Positions 22,693 to 33,669 of a DNA stretch of 64,000 nucleotides are shown here, one piece after another. This DNA is from Impatiens glandulifera. Taxonomy: Eukaryota > Streptophyta > Magnoliopsida > Ericales > Balsaminaceae. Location of the stretch: NCBI RefSeq assembly GCF_907164915.1, contig NC_061862.1, positions 139,987,913-140,051,912 on the forward strand. Reading direction: 5' to 3'. Each line of letters starts with the position of its first letter. The first letter of the stretch is position 1. Made by a program: the position numbers and the translations under genes. A model generated the notes under the pieces. That model was not told where the DNA came from. It saw nothing but the letters and a program-made list of their open reading frames with translations, and ran no database searches.

Positions 22693-23052
22693 ACATTTGG
22701 GCGTTGACTAATGCATTTGGGCCATCTGGGCATTGACTAATACATCTGGGTCATCTGGGCATTGACTAATGCATCTGGGTCATTTGAGCATTGACTAATG
22801 CATCTGGGCATTGACTAATGCATCTAGGCCATCTAGTATTGACGAATGCATCTGGGCCATCTAGTATTGACTAATACATCTGGGTCATCTGGCACCGGCG
22901 AGTGCATCTGGGCCATCTGGCACCGACGAGTGCATCTGGGCCATCCGGCACCGGCGAGTGCATCTGGGCCATCCGGTACCGGAGAGTGCATCTGGGTCAT
23001 CTGACATTGACGAATGTATTTGGGAGATATGGGCATTAACTAATGCACCTGG
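22693..23052 (+). repeat. 28-29 bp minisatellite between pol and 3' LTR
   Basis: At least a dozen head-to-tail units of the type GCATCTGGGCCATCTGG followed by CACCGGCGAGT or CATTGACTAAT. The left part has 29-bp AT-richer units and the right part 28-bp GC-richer ones. It fills the whole interval between the polyprotein stop and the polypurine region before the 3' LTR. Short minus-strand frames across it are by-products of the repeat. Confidence 0.9.
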
Positions 23053-23085
23053 GAATCTGAGAGAATTCAAGTCAATGTGGTGATT

Positions 23086-23378
23086 TGTTGAATAGACTTG
23101 AATAGTTGGGCCTTCTTAATGGGCCGGTCCAATTCTCTATTTGTTAGGGTTTCTGTATTAGGGTTTCAGGGGACCAAGTGTTATATAAACACATGTTATA
23201 ACCCTAGTTTTTTATATCATCTCTGTAAAATAATCTTCTCAATAATAATCTCTCTCTTCTGGGTGGACCTTCTCAATAATAATCTCTCTTCTGGGTGGAC
23301 GTAGCCAAGTTTATCTTAGTGAACCACGTTAAATCTATGTCCTTATTATTTACGTCATTCACGTGTTCCGTTATAATA
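23086..23378 (+). repeat. 3' LTR of copia element
   Basis: 293 bp, matching the 5' LTR apart from scattered substitutions, small indels and a tandem duplication of about 33 bp (CTTCTCAATAATAATCTCTC... twice). It ends TA instead of CA and runs straight into (TA)n. Confidence 0.9.
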
Positions 23379-23639
23379 TATATATATATTGCTGCAAAAT
23401 ATAATAAAATTCAGATATCACATAAGAACATTGAATAATTACAATAATAATATTTAAACGAAGAGAAACTCACAGAGATCAAAAGGCAATGAAGTAGCGA
23501 AGACTTGAAATCACAGAAGGAATATACTTCCTTTCTTTGAGTCTTTGACAATAATATCACGAAAGAGAAGGTGGATAGGGAAAAAGAGAAGAAAGAAGGG
23601 TTTTAAAAGCTAATTGATTGAGAAATACGATTGGTCGAA

Positions 23640-23950
23640 AAACCAATCAATACGATGACAAATAAACGCGAAAAATTGTCGCCCATTTTTCGCAGTAATA
23701 TTTTAGGGTTATACCAATTGATTTTTCTACAAATCGGTATAATTAATGGGCTTTTACCGATTGGGTAAAACACCAATTAGTATTATTCTAATAATACCTA
23801 ATACCGATTGATATTAAAATCATTCAATAATATTCTAATATATCGATTAATTTTAATACCAATCTGTATTATACTAATAATACCGATTGATTTTAATACC
23901 AATTAGTATTATTCTAATAATATCGATTAGTGTTATAATCAATCGGTGGA
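23640..23950. repeat. CCGATTGG subterminal-type repeats (right cluster)
   Basis: Repeated TACCGATTG, ACCAATTAGTATTATT and CAATCGGT motifs in both orientations, ending about 35 bp before the CACTAGTACAAAAA terminus at 23,984. They match the cluster at 17,768-17,955. Confidence 0.6.
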
Positions 23951-23997
23951 GATGTTTGATAGTCAAATTATTTTTGTACTAGTGATAATATCTTATC

Positions 23998-24029
<32 letters not shown>

Positions 24030-24129
24030 AAATCATGAACTCAAATTAAATATAATATAAACCTTTTCAAATATACTAAAACTCTAACCCAATAATATTA
24101 TATTAAATAAATCATATTCAACTATATGA

Positions 24130-24740
24130 AAATAAAAGAGCATATCTCTCATGTTAATATTAAGTTGATCAATTTGGCATTGAAGATCAATTTTTCCTTT
24201 GGTGCAACTTCTTGTTTTAATTCCAATAAGTTTATTGCTCGCTGCTTTTCAATTTTTACATATTTCTCCGCATTTTTTGATTGCAACTCTTTCATAGCAT
24301 CCTTTATGGTTGCTATCCTTTATGGTTGTAAATTTCGAACTTAACTGAGTTGATGAAGAAGGTAAGCCCATAAACTGTTGTTTAGGGACATATACATATG
24401 ACAGGCCAAATATACGTCCATTATCAAGATCTCCTGTCACTTTAAACTATAATATTTCTTCGATTTTTTTTCAGAATCATCTAGACCTTCTTGTGTTTGT
24501 TGTATTTCATTATATTTTTCTTGTAATAAATTAAAATGAATAAAATAATTAAACTACAAGTTACATTTTAAAGAATATGAAAATATTATCTTATTATAAA
24601 ACATATTATAGATCTAGCTGCTCAATTTCCACTCTAACTTCATTTTTCATTTTGTAGGTTCGTTGAAAAGTTTTTAAGACGGTTGGCGCTCTTCCGAGTT
24701 CATTGCCTAAAATTAAAAAACAAAGAAATATTAACAAGTT
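24130..24740 (-). pseudogene. Remnant of Ptta/En/Spm (CACTA) transposase-type protein
   Basis: The minus strand gives GNELGRAPTVLKTFQRTYK (about 24,710-24,650), then after a gap GDLDNGRIFGL (24,435-24,400), and a coiled-coil-like tail (AMKELQSKNAEKYVKIEKQR, 24,300-24,240). This order of a GRAPT...F..T block, a GRIFGL block and a helical C-terminus is what I expect of the plant transposase family annotated Ptta/En/Spm (Transposase_24). Frames are broken and an intron may separate the blocks. It lies just outside the candidate CACTA right end, so it may belong to a different copy. Confidence 0.45.
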
Positions 24741-25841
24741 CAATTTTATAAATTAATTTAGTATTACTCACCAATCTTCATTGATGTTCTTATAAGTTTA
24801 TTGAACCTCCACAGTACACAACTCCTCCATTTTTCGTGTACAAATCTCGACAACCTACACCTCTCTATGTGCATGGACCATTAAATGCTTTGCACCTCTC
24901 TACGTGCATGGACATCAAATATTTTTTTCCTTATAATTTTTTTTATTAAATCAATTGTAAAATGATTAAAAAATTTATGCTTTATTTTTCCTTACATAGT
25001 TAAGCACTTGTAATTTCTTTTGTAATTTTTAACATCTGTTTTGAGTGAGTTTAAAACTATTAGTGTGCAACTTATTTGACAATCTATATTTATTTGTATA
25101 TAGTTAATAAATTAAAAATATTGTAATAATATTTTCAATGAAAAAAGTGTTAAAAATTCTAATCAAGTTAGTAATTTTTAAAATTTTAGGAATACAATTT
25201 ATACTTTTACTATAAAAATTTATTATATTATCAATACATTATATTTTGGTGTAAAGGAAAGTGACAACAAATTTTTTTAAGACAAGCAATTAGACTTTAT
25301 CAACATATGTCAACCTATATTATATGTTATTTTGTAAATATTATTGCAAAATTTTGAGTTAGTAAAAACATTGGAATAAATAAAGTAAAAAATATATTTA
25401 AATGTTCAACGATATAGTTAATTTGTAACATTAATTCAGAATAGTGTTGTTTTTATAATTGCAATGTTTAAATTCTTAAAAAACAATTCTTTTATCGAAG
25501 AATAATATGAATTTGAGATTTAAGGGATTCTTTTAACAATATTTGTTTTACAATATTTTATTTTTTTGTCGAAATAGTTTAAATTACAAAATGTGTTGTA
25601 AAATTTTCACTATCTTATTTTTTTTAATTTTGAGTTGTTTACCAATATTTTATTTTTATGTTACAAATATTAGTTGCTTTTTTTAGTGCTAATTTTGTAC
25701 ATAAATATTTTATTCTATGTGATGTAAGTTTCCAAAATAAAGTGAATTTATATGAGAATATATAATTAAACTTTGTAATATATATAATTGATATATTTTT
25801 ATTGTAAAAAATTAATTTAATATCAAATTTGAGCAATCATT

Positions 25842-25892
<51 letters not shown>

Positions 25893-26100
25893 AAACTGGA
25901 ATTTACCCAATTATCTATGACTAATTATTTAATCAAAATTTTCTAAATTCTAAAATTAAAATTTAGAAAACATCAAAAACAAAATTTGAGGTAGAGTGTT
26001 TTTGCCACATTCATTTCTTCTGTTTAAATTAGATCGCCAACATTTTATCAATCTACTATTCTAACCGTTTAATAACTTTTCCACTAACCAAACGGACCCT
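24741..26100. other. No gene seen; AT-rich intergenic with (TA)n
   Basis: Long AT-rich stretch without coding signal. Two TCTCTACGTGCATGGACAT-like phrases repeat near 24,860 and 24,900. A (TA)n run of about 45 bp lies at 25,843-25,889. It serves as upstream spacer to the DUF868 gene. Confidence 0.5.
25843..25889. repeat. (TA)n microsatellite
   Basis: Uninterrupted TA dinucleotide run. A shorter one lies at 24,008-24,030. Confidence 0.9.
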
Positions 26101-26125
26101 TTAGAAAGAATTGAAAGAAATGTGT

Positions 26126-26137
26126 CAATATAAAAAG
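26126..26137 (+). promoter_or_regulatory. Probable TATA box of DUF868 gene
   Basis: CAATATAAAAAG lies about 510 bp upstream of the start codon, followed by pyrimidine-rich leader-like DNA (CTTCTTCCTCTAACC at about 26,280). Given the likely leader intron this spacing is plausible. It is not proven. Confidence 0.4.
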
Positions 26138-26456
26138 AAGGGAATGGGCATTAGTTTTCCATTGGAGTCCATCATTCTCGGGATGCCTTCTTGCCCAACA
26201 GCTTCTGGCTAGGGGCATTCCCTCTCAAAGAAACATAATAATCTCCATTTCTAAACTACTCTTTTTTCATCATAATCTTCTTCTTCCTCTAACCTTCCAC
26301 AATAAAACCCACCATTTCATGTCCAATTCCTTTCATTTTCCCTTGTATTGGACAAATTCAAGAACCCTTTTCCATGAGCATCATGACATGATCATCATCA
26401 TATGACATCTTGCTTATGGCCCTTTGAATGGAGTTCCTAAAATTGCTTCTTTCAAG

Positions 26457-26602
26457 GTAACAAATGGATGCAATAATAATAATCTTTATTTGTACCATTG
26501 TTATGCTTTTGTCTATTTCATAATATCATTGTATGGAAAGTTGTTTTAAAAAAATTGTCTTCTATATATATATTCATAATTTTCTTTTGAAATTATAAAT
26601 AG
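26457..26602 (+). other. Probable 5' UTR intron of DUF868 gene
   Basis: CAAG|GTAACA at 26,457 and TATAAATAG| at 26,602 are reasonable donor and acceptor sites around a T-rich 146-bp interval, which would join the leader to the exon containing the ATG. Confidence 0.4.
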
Positions 26603-26648
26603 GGTTGATTCCATTTATTCCACAAGGGAAACACAAAAGGCTCTCACA

Positions 26649-27599
26649 ATGTCCTCATATCGATTACCATCCGTAAGGGAACAATCATTGGCAAATTCCC
26701 ATGAAACACCTCTAGCTCAAAAGTTATCGACCGATCCCATAACTAGCCGAACTGCCCAAAGCACCGCGATCAGCGTTCACCAGACCGCGATAGGAGGTTA
26801 TTGGAGAAATGTCACGATCATTTGGTCTAAGAACCTCACGAGCCATTCACTTGGTGTAGTCATCGATAGTGTTGAGACGGGCAATGAACAATGTTCTTGT
26901 AAAATTGACCTCAAGCCGTGGCAATTTTGGAGCAAAAAAGGATACAAAATGTTCGAGGTTGATGGAAACCAAATCGAGGTTTATTGGGATCTACGATCGG
27001 CTAAATTCTCTGGCAGCCCCGAGCCGATGTCTAACTTCTACGTTGCATTAGTTTGCGACGATGAAATGGTTCTACTTTTGGGCGATTACGAGAAGAAGGC
27101 ATACAAGAGAACAAGGTCGAGGAATCCCTTGGTTGAACCAATGTCGTTCTATAAGAAGGAACATGTTTTTAGTAAGAAGAGTTTTTCATCGAGAGCGAGG
27201 TTTGATGGAAGAAAGGAAGATCATGAAATCGTGGTTGAGATATCGAGTTCAGGGCATAATAAGGATCCCGAGATGTGGATAAGCATTGATGGGATTATCT
27301 TGATGCATTTAAAGAACTTGCAATGGAAGTTTAGAGGAAATGAAACACTTGTGGTGAACAATTTCCCTATACAAGTATTTTGGGATGTGTATGCATGGCT
27401 ATTTAGCAATCCTGGAACCGGTTATGGTTTGTTTATCTTTAAACCGGGTTCATCGGAAATAGATAATGGAGATCATGAAGAGAGTAGTCGGGGAGAAGAC
27501 AGTGATTGTAGCAGTGGGGATAGCAATTATTTCTCCACACATAGCTCTTCAAAAGTATCTCAATTTTGCCTTTTTTTGTATGCATGGAAAGTTGAATAA
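26649..27599 (+). CDS. DUF868 family protein
   Basis: An intact 316-codon single-exon frame, the only undamaged host gene in the window. The protein shows the DUF868 pattern: an N-terminal Ser/Thr-rich leader, then WRNVTIIWSKNLTSHSLGV (about residues 53-71), KPWQFWSKKGYKMF, VYWDLRSAKF (about 111-120), SNFYVALVCDDEMVLLLGD, MWISIDGI...L.WKFRGNE, VFWDVYAWLF, and the terminal SQFCLFLYAWKVE. Length and single coding exon are normal for the family. There is no signal peptide or membrane segment. The biochemical function of DUF868 is unknown; members are plant-specific. The start is the first ATG of the frame (CACAATGTCC). An acidic Ser/Asp/Glu/Gly-rich stretch (about 276-300) precedes the C-terminal motif. 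Neighbours are repeats on both sides. Confidence 0.93.
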   Translation: MSSYRLPSVREQSLANSHETPLAQKLSTDPITSRTAQSTAISVHQTAIGGYWRNVTIIWSKNLTSHSLGVVIDSVETGNEQCSCKIDLKPWQFWSKKGYKMFEVDGNQIEVYWDLRSAKFSGSPEPMSNFYVALVCDDEMVLLLGDYEKKAYKRTRSRNPLVEPMSFYKKEHVFSKKSFSSRARFDGRKEDHEIVVEISSSGHNKDPEMWISIDGIILMHLKNLQWKFRGNETLVVNNFPIQVFWDVYAWLFSNPGTGYGLFIFKPGSSEIDNGDHEESSRGEDSDCSSGDSNYFSTHSSSKVSQFCLFLYAWKVE

Positions 27600-28044
27600 T
27601 AATTATAATAATGTGTTTGGGAACTTGAAGAAATGTAATCAATAACTAATGTTTTGCCTAAATTATGAAGATTTTCCTTCATGGAACCAATTATTTAAAT
27701 AACATGAAAGCATTTGTAATACTAAAAGTATAATATTATAACACTTGTCAATTAAAACCAATTATTTTATTCTATTAACATAAAAAAAATATTCTTTAAA
27801 AAAAACATAAAAGTAAGATCTTAACAAACAACTAAACCCAATAGATACTACTAACTCATATTTAACATAATTAAATTTACTAAGCTCATATTAAGTTAAA
27901 ACGTTTTGGGTAGACCAATTATAAAATACATTAATATAATCATTTTTTTTTTCTTTCCAATTTTTGTTTATCATCACTATTATTTAGTAATTTTCTCCGT
28001 TATTTTATATTTATGAGTCTCTTATTCACCGTTCTATTGAGGAC
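27600..28044. other. 3' flank of DUF868; no further gene
   Basis: AT-rich with AATAATTATAATAATG just after the stop, which may provide polyadenylation signals. It runs up to the 5' end of the LINE. Confidence 0.5.
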
Positions 28045-28282
28045 AAGACTCATTATCTGAAAAAAAAACGTACCTAGAGAGAGAAATTTTCTCAAGAGTT
28101 TTTTTCTCACACCGGGCATGACCGGCACATCAACGCCGCCGGAGCTTCTGACGTCGGAATGATCTCAAATTTCTCCAGCAGGTTCGTCTCTTTCCCCCTA
28201 CAATCTGACCGAAGGAATTTCAATTTGAACGGATGAATCGAGAAGAATCGCGATTATAGTTCATGAATCGGATATTTGGGTC

Positions 28283-28352
28283 GTTGTCGGCACAATCAGC
28301 ACAATCGGCAGGATCGGCACATTCGGCACGATCGACACGAACAACACAAACG
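28283..28352 (+). repeat. ~10-bp CGGCACAAT repeats in the LINE 5' UTR
   Basis: Consecutive copies of a TCGGCACAAT-like 10-mer (GTCGGCACAATCAGCACAAT and so on) in the CpG-rich leader. L1-type 5' UTRs often hold the internal promoter, so these may be factor-binding sites. The frames over this region on either strand look incidental. Confidence 0.6.
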
Positions 28353-29037
28353 ACATAGATTATCGCCGCGACTGCGCTTTTACATCGGAAGTCGGCCGCC
28401 ATCCTCCAGCACCTTCGATCGGTTGTCGTGCGCCCTCTGGAACGTGTTCTGTTGTGCAAGGAATGGTCGCGGTCATTTTCTCTTACCGTTGACCGGAGCA
28501 TTTCGTCAAACCCCCTTCTGTAGAGACTTGACGTCGAATCGGCGTCGGTCGCCCTCCTCTTCTCACTTTTCGTTTACAGGTTAGTTTGGACCTCGGTCAG
28601 GACATCAAACCACACCGCGAGGCGCGGGTAGGTCTCCATTAAACTTCTTTCTCGCCGTTTAAATCAAGTGTTCGGTCTGGAGGAAGCTTTCGTAGATATA
28701 GACCGTTCCAAAATTGCTTAAACCCTTTCTTGTTTAAGCAATTATCTTCATGCCCTTGTTCTGGTGCAATTGGTTTCCAATCGTGGTGTTTGCGCCCACC
28801 CTTTACTGCAGAATTCCAACCTTTGTGGCTCCGTTGAAGATTATGCAGTTTGCGCTTGATCTTTCCAATGACTGGTATGCGCCCGTCTAGTGTAGTTACT
28901 CGGGCAAAGGCGTCCTTCAAGTCCGCCCTGAAGATCATAAGAAGGTGCTAAAGGGGTCGTCGACAAGCAACAATGATAGGTCTGATAGACGAACTTGCAG
29001 GTCTCTTAACAATCCCAGGAAGTAGAAGCCAGAAATC

Positions 29038-32000
29038 ATGGATGAAGTCCTAAACAATAGAGAAGATGCGCCTATATATTCTATGCCAAATACATCATCG
29101 AGTATGAGTTCTTTTCCACATGCTGATGAATTATATGAGAATAGTTCTATTGGGAATTCATACTGTAACGATATGCATGTTCATAATAGAAATAATAGGA
29201 TTGAATTGATAGAAAAAGATAGTACTGCATATAGAAATAATAGGACTTTAATTTCAGAAAATTCTGTTGTTACTGGACTTGCTGCACAAAATGGACCGTT
29301 AGGGTCGCTGGTTGGTACCCTAGACCTGACCGGTCATTTTGTTGGGAAATTGGATTTGAAATATTGTCTTGCTAAAATTGATGACAATCGGGTCGCTTGT
29401 GTTGAAAATTCGGTCCCAATGCTGGAAATAATTTGTCAAAAAGGCTCTAAGGTAATGTAGGAAAATGACATAAATTGTACAGGTTTATTGGGTCCTATTG
29501 AAAGCTCAAAATTGGGGCCTGTTTCTGAATCGGGTGAAAACATTATGCTGAGATTTATGTTTGTTTTGAATGATCCTACTGAAGTTGGTACTGGGGTTCC
29601 TATTGAGGTAAGTATGACAAGGCTGAATAAGACTGCTGGTCAAGAATTAATAGGTTCAAAGAATATTACAAGGTCGGGGTCAATTTCAGAAGCAGGAAAA
29701 CATGACAGTTTGGGTAATTCAAGTGCAAAGAAATATCAGAAAACAAATTTTACCGGTCCTACTAGAGAGGATGCTGAACTGGGCAAAATGGGTCATTTTG
29801 AAATTGACTCTATAGGGTTGGAGATATATGCTACTCAGAGTCCATTAGGTCCAAAGAAGAATATAATTTTAGAGTCTTGTTCTGCAATGAGAAATCTTGC
29901 AAATCTAAAAGTCTCGGGTTCCATTAATGATCAGAATGCTAAGTCTACCTGTCATGCTAAGGACCAAATGGAAAGTCAGATATCCAGACTATGTACTAGG
30001 CTTGAAAAAGGTTGGACAGAAGACACTAAATGCGCCCAGGATTCTGAAACTAAGGCTAAAATTGCAGGATCTTCTAAACAGCCTACACATCTAACTGAAT
30101 TTGTTAAAGGACATAGTCTAACAGAATCTGAAAACACTGGAGAAATTGGATCTGAGTTGGAGCTATTCATGGAAATAAATTCAGCTAAATCAGAAAAGCC
30201 TAATAATACAGATCTAAAGGATGATGAACTGAACTTGATTGGTATAGCCAATGGTGATAGCTTGGCTGGAAATTATATTAATTCATTGATTGATGACATC
30301 ATGAATGACAATTTGTTTGAAAATCTGGGTCTGGGTATGGATCTCATGAAAGCTACAAATAAGTTGGGTCAGAATATAAGTCAGGTATAAGAGATGAAGA
30401 ATGTATGAAACTGGAAGAATTATCCAACGCTTTTCGCTTGTCCGGGTCTGATTAGGGGTTAGCCAACGATTTTCGCTTGGTCGGGTCTGATATGGGGTTA
30501 GCCAACGGTTTTCGTTTAGCTGTCTCTGAAAAAGATAATTTGGTTGCTAAAAAGTTGGGCCTAACAAGGGTGGATAACATGAATATTCAAGTCATTGATC
30601 CTGAACACACTGGTCCTGGACACACTAAAACTACTCATGGCATTGGTCTTATCTCTTCAAATATCGGTCCTAGCTCTTCAAATGCCGGTCCTAGCTCTTC
30701 AAATGTCGGTCATAGCTCTTCAAATGCTGCTCATATATCTTCTAATGCCGGTCCTATCTCTTTAAATGTCGGTTCTGACATCACATATCCACCTTCTACC
30801 GGTCCTAATCGCCAAGATAATAAATCTACTATCAAAGCTATGAGCCACCGGTCGAATCAAAAGAACCAAAGCATAGATGTTGATTTAGAATAAGACAATA
30901 GCACTGACTATGATGAAACAATAATATGCGACCTCGAATATCATGAGTCCATGAAGAAGATGTCGGCAACAAAGATCAAACCAAATGCAAAGAGGCATAA
31001 TTCTTCCAAAACAAGTGCTGAAATTGAAAAGATCGATCAAGAAATATGATTGAATAATTCTAAAACAGCTAAGAAGGGTAAGAATGGATCGGAAATCAAA
31101 GAAATGAAAAAAATGAAGGCAAATAACTCAAGTTCTAAGAAGAATACTGAAGTAAATCTCAAGGAAACCGTGACACCCGAGGTTAACCCTAAGTTATTGA
31201 ACCTGGGTGCGGTTTCTCCACTTGTTAATCTGGATCCTGAAATGCCAATTGACATCATTCAAAAGAGGAAAACTGATACACAAGAGAAGAGCACTGAAGG
31301 GGATATTCTAAAGAAGATCGGAACAATTGAAGGCAAAGGTTTTGTGGGAAATACAAGGGTTAAATGTGCCGAAAAGAACAAACAAGTCAGGAAAGATAGC
31401 ATCCATGAAACAGTCATCTCCTTAGCTCCTCCTACTTCCGCAATTCCTGGAAAAGAAAATACTCAGGTTGATAACAAGGATCCTACTGCTAGTCCAACAT
31501 GGTCAATGAGGAAAAACGAAATAGTAAATTTGGTAGGACTGAGAAACCAGATGAAGAAGCTATTTTTCCAAATTAATAAACAAGAGATTACGATGCCCCA
31601 GGAAAGAAATTATCAGTTGAATGCTCAGTTCAACAGTCACTACCTAAAGAATTGGAATCTCTTCAACAAAGACCAATATGATGAAGTGATCAAGTGGACG
31701 GTTGACGCCATGAAGGAAATTTCGAAATGTAATAAAACAAAGGTGTACACAATCATGAGCAGCCCAAACAAAACCTGGAAAGAAGGAAAGGTGTGGAATG
31801 GAAATTCCATTAGCGATCTAGAAAAAGGAAAATTCCAGATAGACACCTTATTCCCAAAGGTAATTATACTTGATCATCCGCACCGGTTTTAACTCCCATC
31901 AGAAATTGAAGAAAAATGCGTAAAGGCGTGGGAGTTTGTCATAGTTGGTCATTTTATGATCAACATAAAGACACCATTTGCTAAGGTTAAAAGAACGTTG

Positions 32001-33669
32001 ATGTTCAGTGGGAATCCTCTAGTCTGGAGAGGATCACAATCAATGATCACGGATTCTACTTTCCATCCTTCAGGAATGAAAGAAAAATAAAGTCGATCAT
32101 AGAGAGAGAGTATACTTTTATTAGGGAAAAAAGATTCAAGTTGTACAAGTGGAGCGAGGAACTTAATACTAATCATAGACCGCCTGAACTTGAACAAATT
32201 TGGGTGAATTTCAAAATATTCCACCACATCTGTGCAACCCAATGGGCCTGACCTATATTTCAAGCATTATAGGCAAATCACTTATGTTTGACCCAGCAAT
32301 GGAAGGCTACGAGCGTGCATCTGTGGCCAGAGTTAGTGTCGAAATCCATCCAAGTAGCTCTCTTCCAATCAAGCTTGAACTTAAAGATAGACTGGGAAAT
32401 TTATTTGACATTGGAGTACAATACAAATGGAAACCAAATCGATGTATATGATGTAGCACTTTCACACACGCTATGAATAAATGTCCAGTCAATAATAATC
32501 TAAAATCGAAGGCCAATAACAACACTCAAGTAGGCAATATCAATGACACTAACCAGACCCAGGTTGAGAGAAATATGAACATGTCTGAACTTAACAACAA
32601 TGAACACACTAAAGATGATAAGATGGGCAACCAAAAGCAAGAACAGATAAGGGTAAGGAAGAAGATAGGAAAAAGAATGAAGTGGGTAAGGGTACAAGCT
32701 GGCCCAACTAACGTTGATCATATTGGTCATGTTCAGGGCACCGGTCCTAGAGCTTCTCATAAAGCTACTGTTCCTAGCCATATTGACCATATTAAGCTTG
32801 GTCCTGAACTTGCTGATCATGAAACTACTCAAGCTACTGGACTTGCTACTACCAGTCCTAATGAAAAATGTGAAACCATTGATAATCTCGGCTATATTGG
32901 TCATGATACTGGCACAAGTCCTATTATTGTGGATGATACTATTGTTGGTCCTAACTTTACTGGTCCCAATACTGATCAAAGAACTGGTCTTGATGTAACT
33001 ACATGTCCTGGTTCCAAAGTTTCTGGAATTCAAAGATCTATGAGACGGGGAATACTTGGCCAATATGAAATAAGAAAAATTGGGTCTGAAGGCACTCCAA
33101 TAGGTCGTGAGTCCACTCTTCACAGTTCTAGGAATGCAAGCATGAACTGAAAAAACAATGTCATCAAAATTCGAAATGACCTGATCCTTGGGCTCAGAGC
33201 CACCTTTCGAGATGATGAACAGGAGAATCTTGGAACAAGTAATAAAGAATCTCTTGAGAATGGACTGGGAAATCTTGGGTTTTGTGCAATCAAAAGATCA
33301 AATGCGGAAGAAGACAATTTGAACTTTAATAAGGCAGTGAGCCTTAGTTCTGAAGTAGGACGAATTAAAATTGATAATAGACATGAATCTAGTAGTAAAG
33401 AGGTTCAAAGTCATAAAAGATCTACTAAAGCATAACAAGATGAAAATCGAAGACAAGGCAGAAAGATTCTGGATCCAAAAGCCACTAACTCTATCATAGG
33501 AGAAGATGACATCTACATGAGACAACCCTCACTCAATGGCAATAGTATTCCATGTAATCAAACTATAGCCATTGAGGATAGCGAGGCAAGTGATGCTTAT
33601 GATTTCACTGATGAAGAGGTCCTGAACAGTCTGGAAAGTCAGGAACCCAACACTTATATTCATTCATGA
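29038..33669 (+). pseudogene. LINE ORF1 (nucleic-acid-binding protein), very long, broken
   Basis: Starts MDEVLNNREDAPIYSMPNTS and can be followed through several stops and shifts to a final TGA at 33,667-33,669. The first ~900 codons are low-complexity and rich in Gly-Pro/Ser/Asn, with a 39-bp (13-codon) repeat at 30,424-30,530 and heptapeptide repeats of GPSSSNA type at 30,640-30,770. A DUF4283-like RNA-binding region follows (31,890-32,430; CNPMGLTYISSIIGK, ARVSVEIH). Then a CX2CX4HX4C zinc knuckle at about 32,443-32,484 is followed by a Lys/Asn-rich tail. One knuckle codon is now TGA. The protein would coat LINE RNA. Plant LINE ORF1 proteins are normally a fraction of this size, so the N-terminal extension is odd. 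The stop overlaps the ORF2 start. Confidence 0.75.

Larger units (their letters stand above)
18427..23378 (+). mobile_element. Complete but decayed Ty1/copia retrotransposon
   Basis: Two LTRs (18,427-18,693 and 23,086-23,378) flank gag-protease-integrase-RT-RNase H in copia order. Both LTRs start TGTTGAATAG; the ends are TATAACA and TATAATA. TATAT follows and precedes the element (18,422-18,426 and 23,379-23,383), consistent with a 5-bp TSD in a TA-rich site. A PBS complementary to initiator methionine tRNA follows the 5' LTR. The short LTRs and gag type suggest the Tork-like side of copia. The LTRs differ at many sites and one carries a duplication, so the insertion is not recent. Confidence 0.93.
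16988..23984. mobile_element. Candidate CACTA-like element carrying a nested copia
   Basis: The right boundary reads TTTTTGTACTAGTG at 23,971-23,984, i.e. CACTAGTACAAAAA in reverse complement, a CACTA-type terminus. A possible left terminus CACTAGTACATTACAAC starts at 16,988. Arrays of CCGATTGG/CCAATCGG subterminal motifs lie at 17,768-17,955 and 23,640-23,950, typical of this superfamily. Without the copia insertion it would be about 2 kb. The 3-bp flanks do not match (CAG versus ATA), and the left motif is far from its subterminal repeats, so the left end is uncertain. Confidence 0.4.

Noticed and set aside
22833..23070. Two minus-strand frames with repeated SPVPDGPDAL-like peptides
   Set aside because: They are read-through of the 28-bp minisatellite in the copia element.
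28220..28584. Open frames on both strands in the LINE leader (RHNQHNRQDRHIRH and ADPADCADCAD peptides)
   Set aside because: Peptide repeats come from the 10-bp CGGCACAAT repeat in a CpG-rich 5' UTR. No ORF1-like domain.
32714..32998. 94-codon leucine/isoleucine-rich frame that looks like membrane segments
   Set aside because: Shadow of the LINE ORF1 frame in an alternative phase. Hydrophobicity is caused by the GP/TT-rich repeats.
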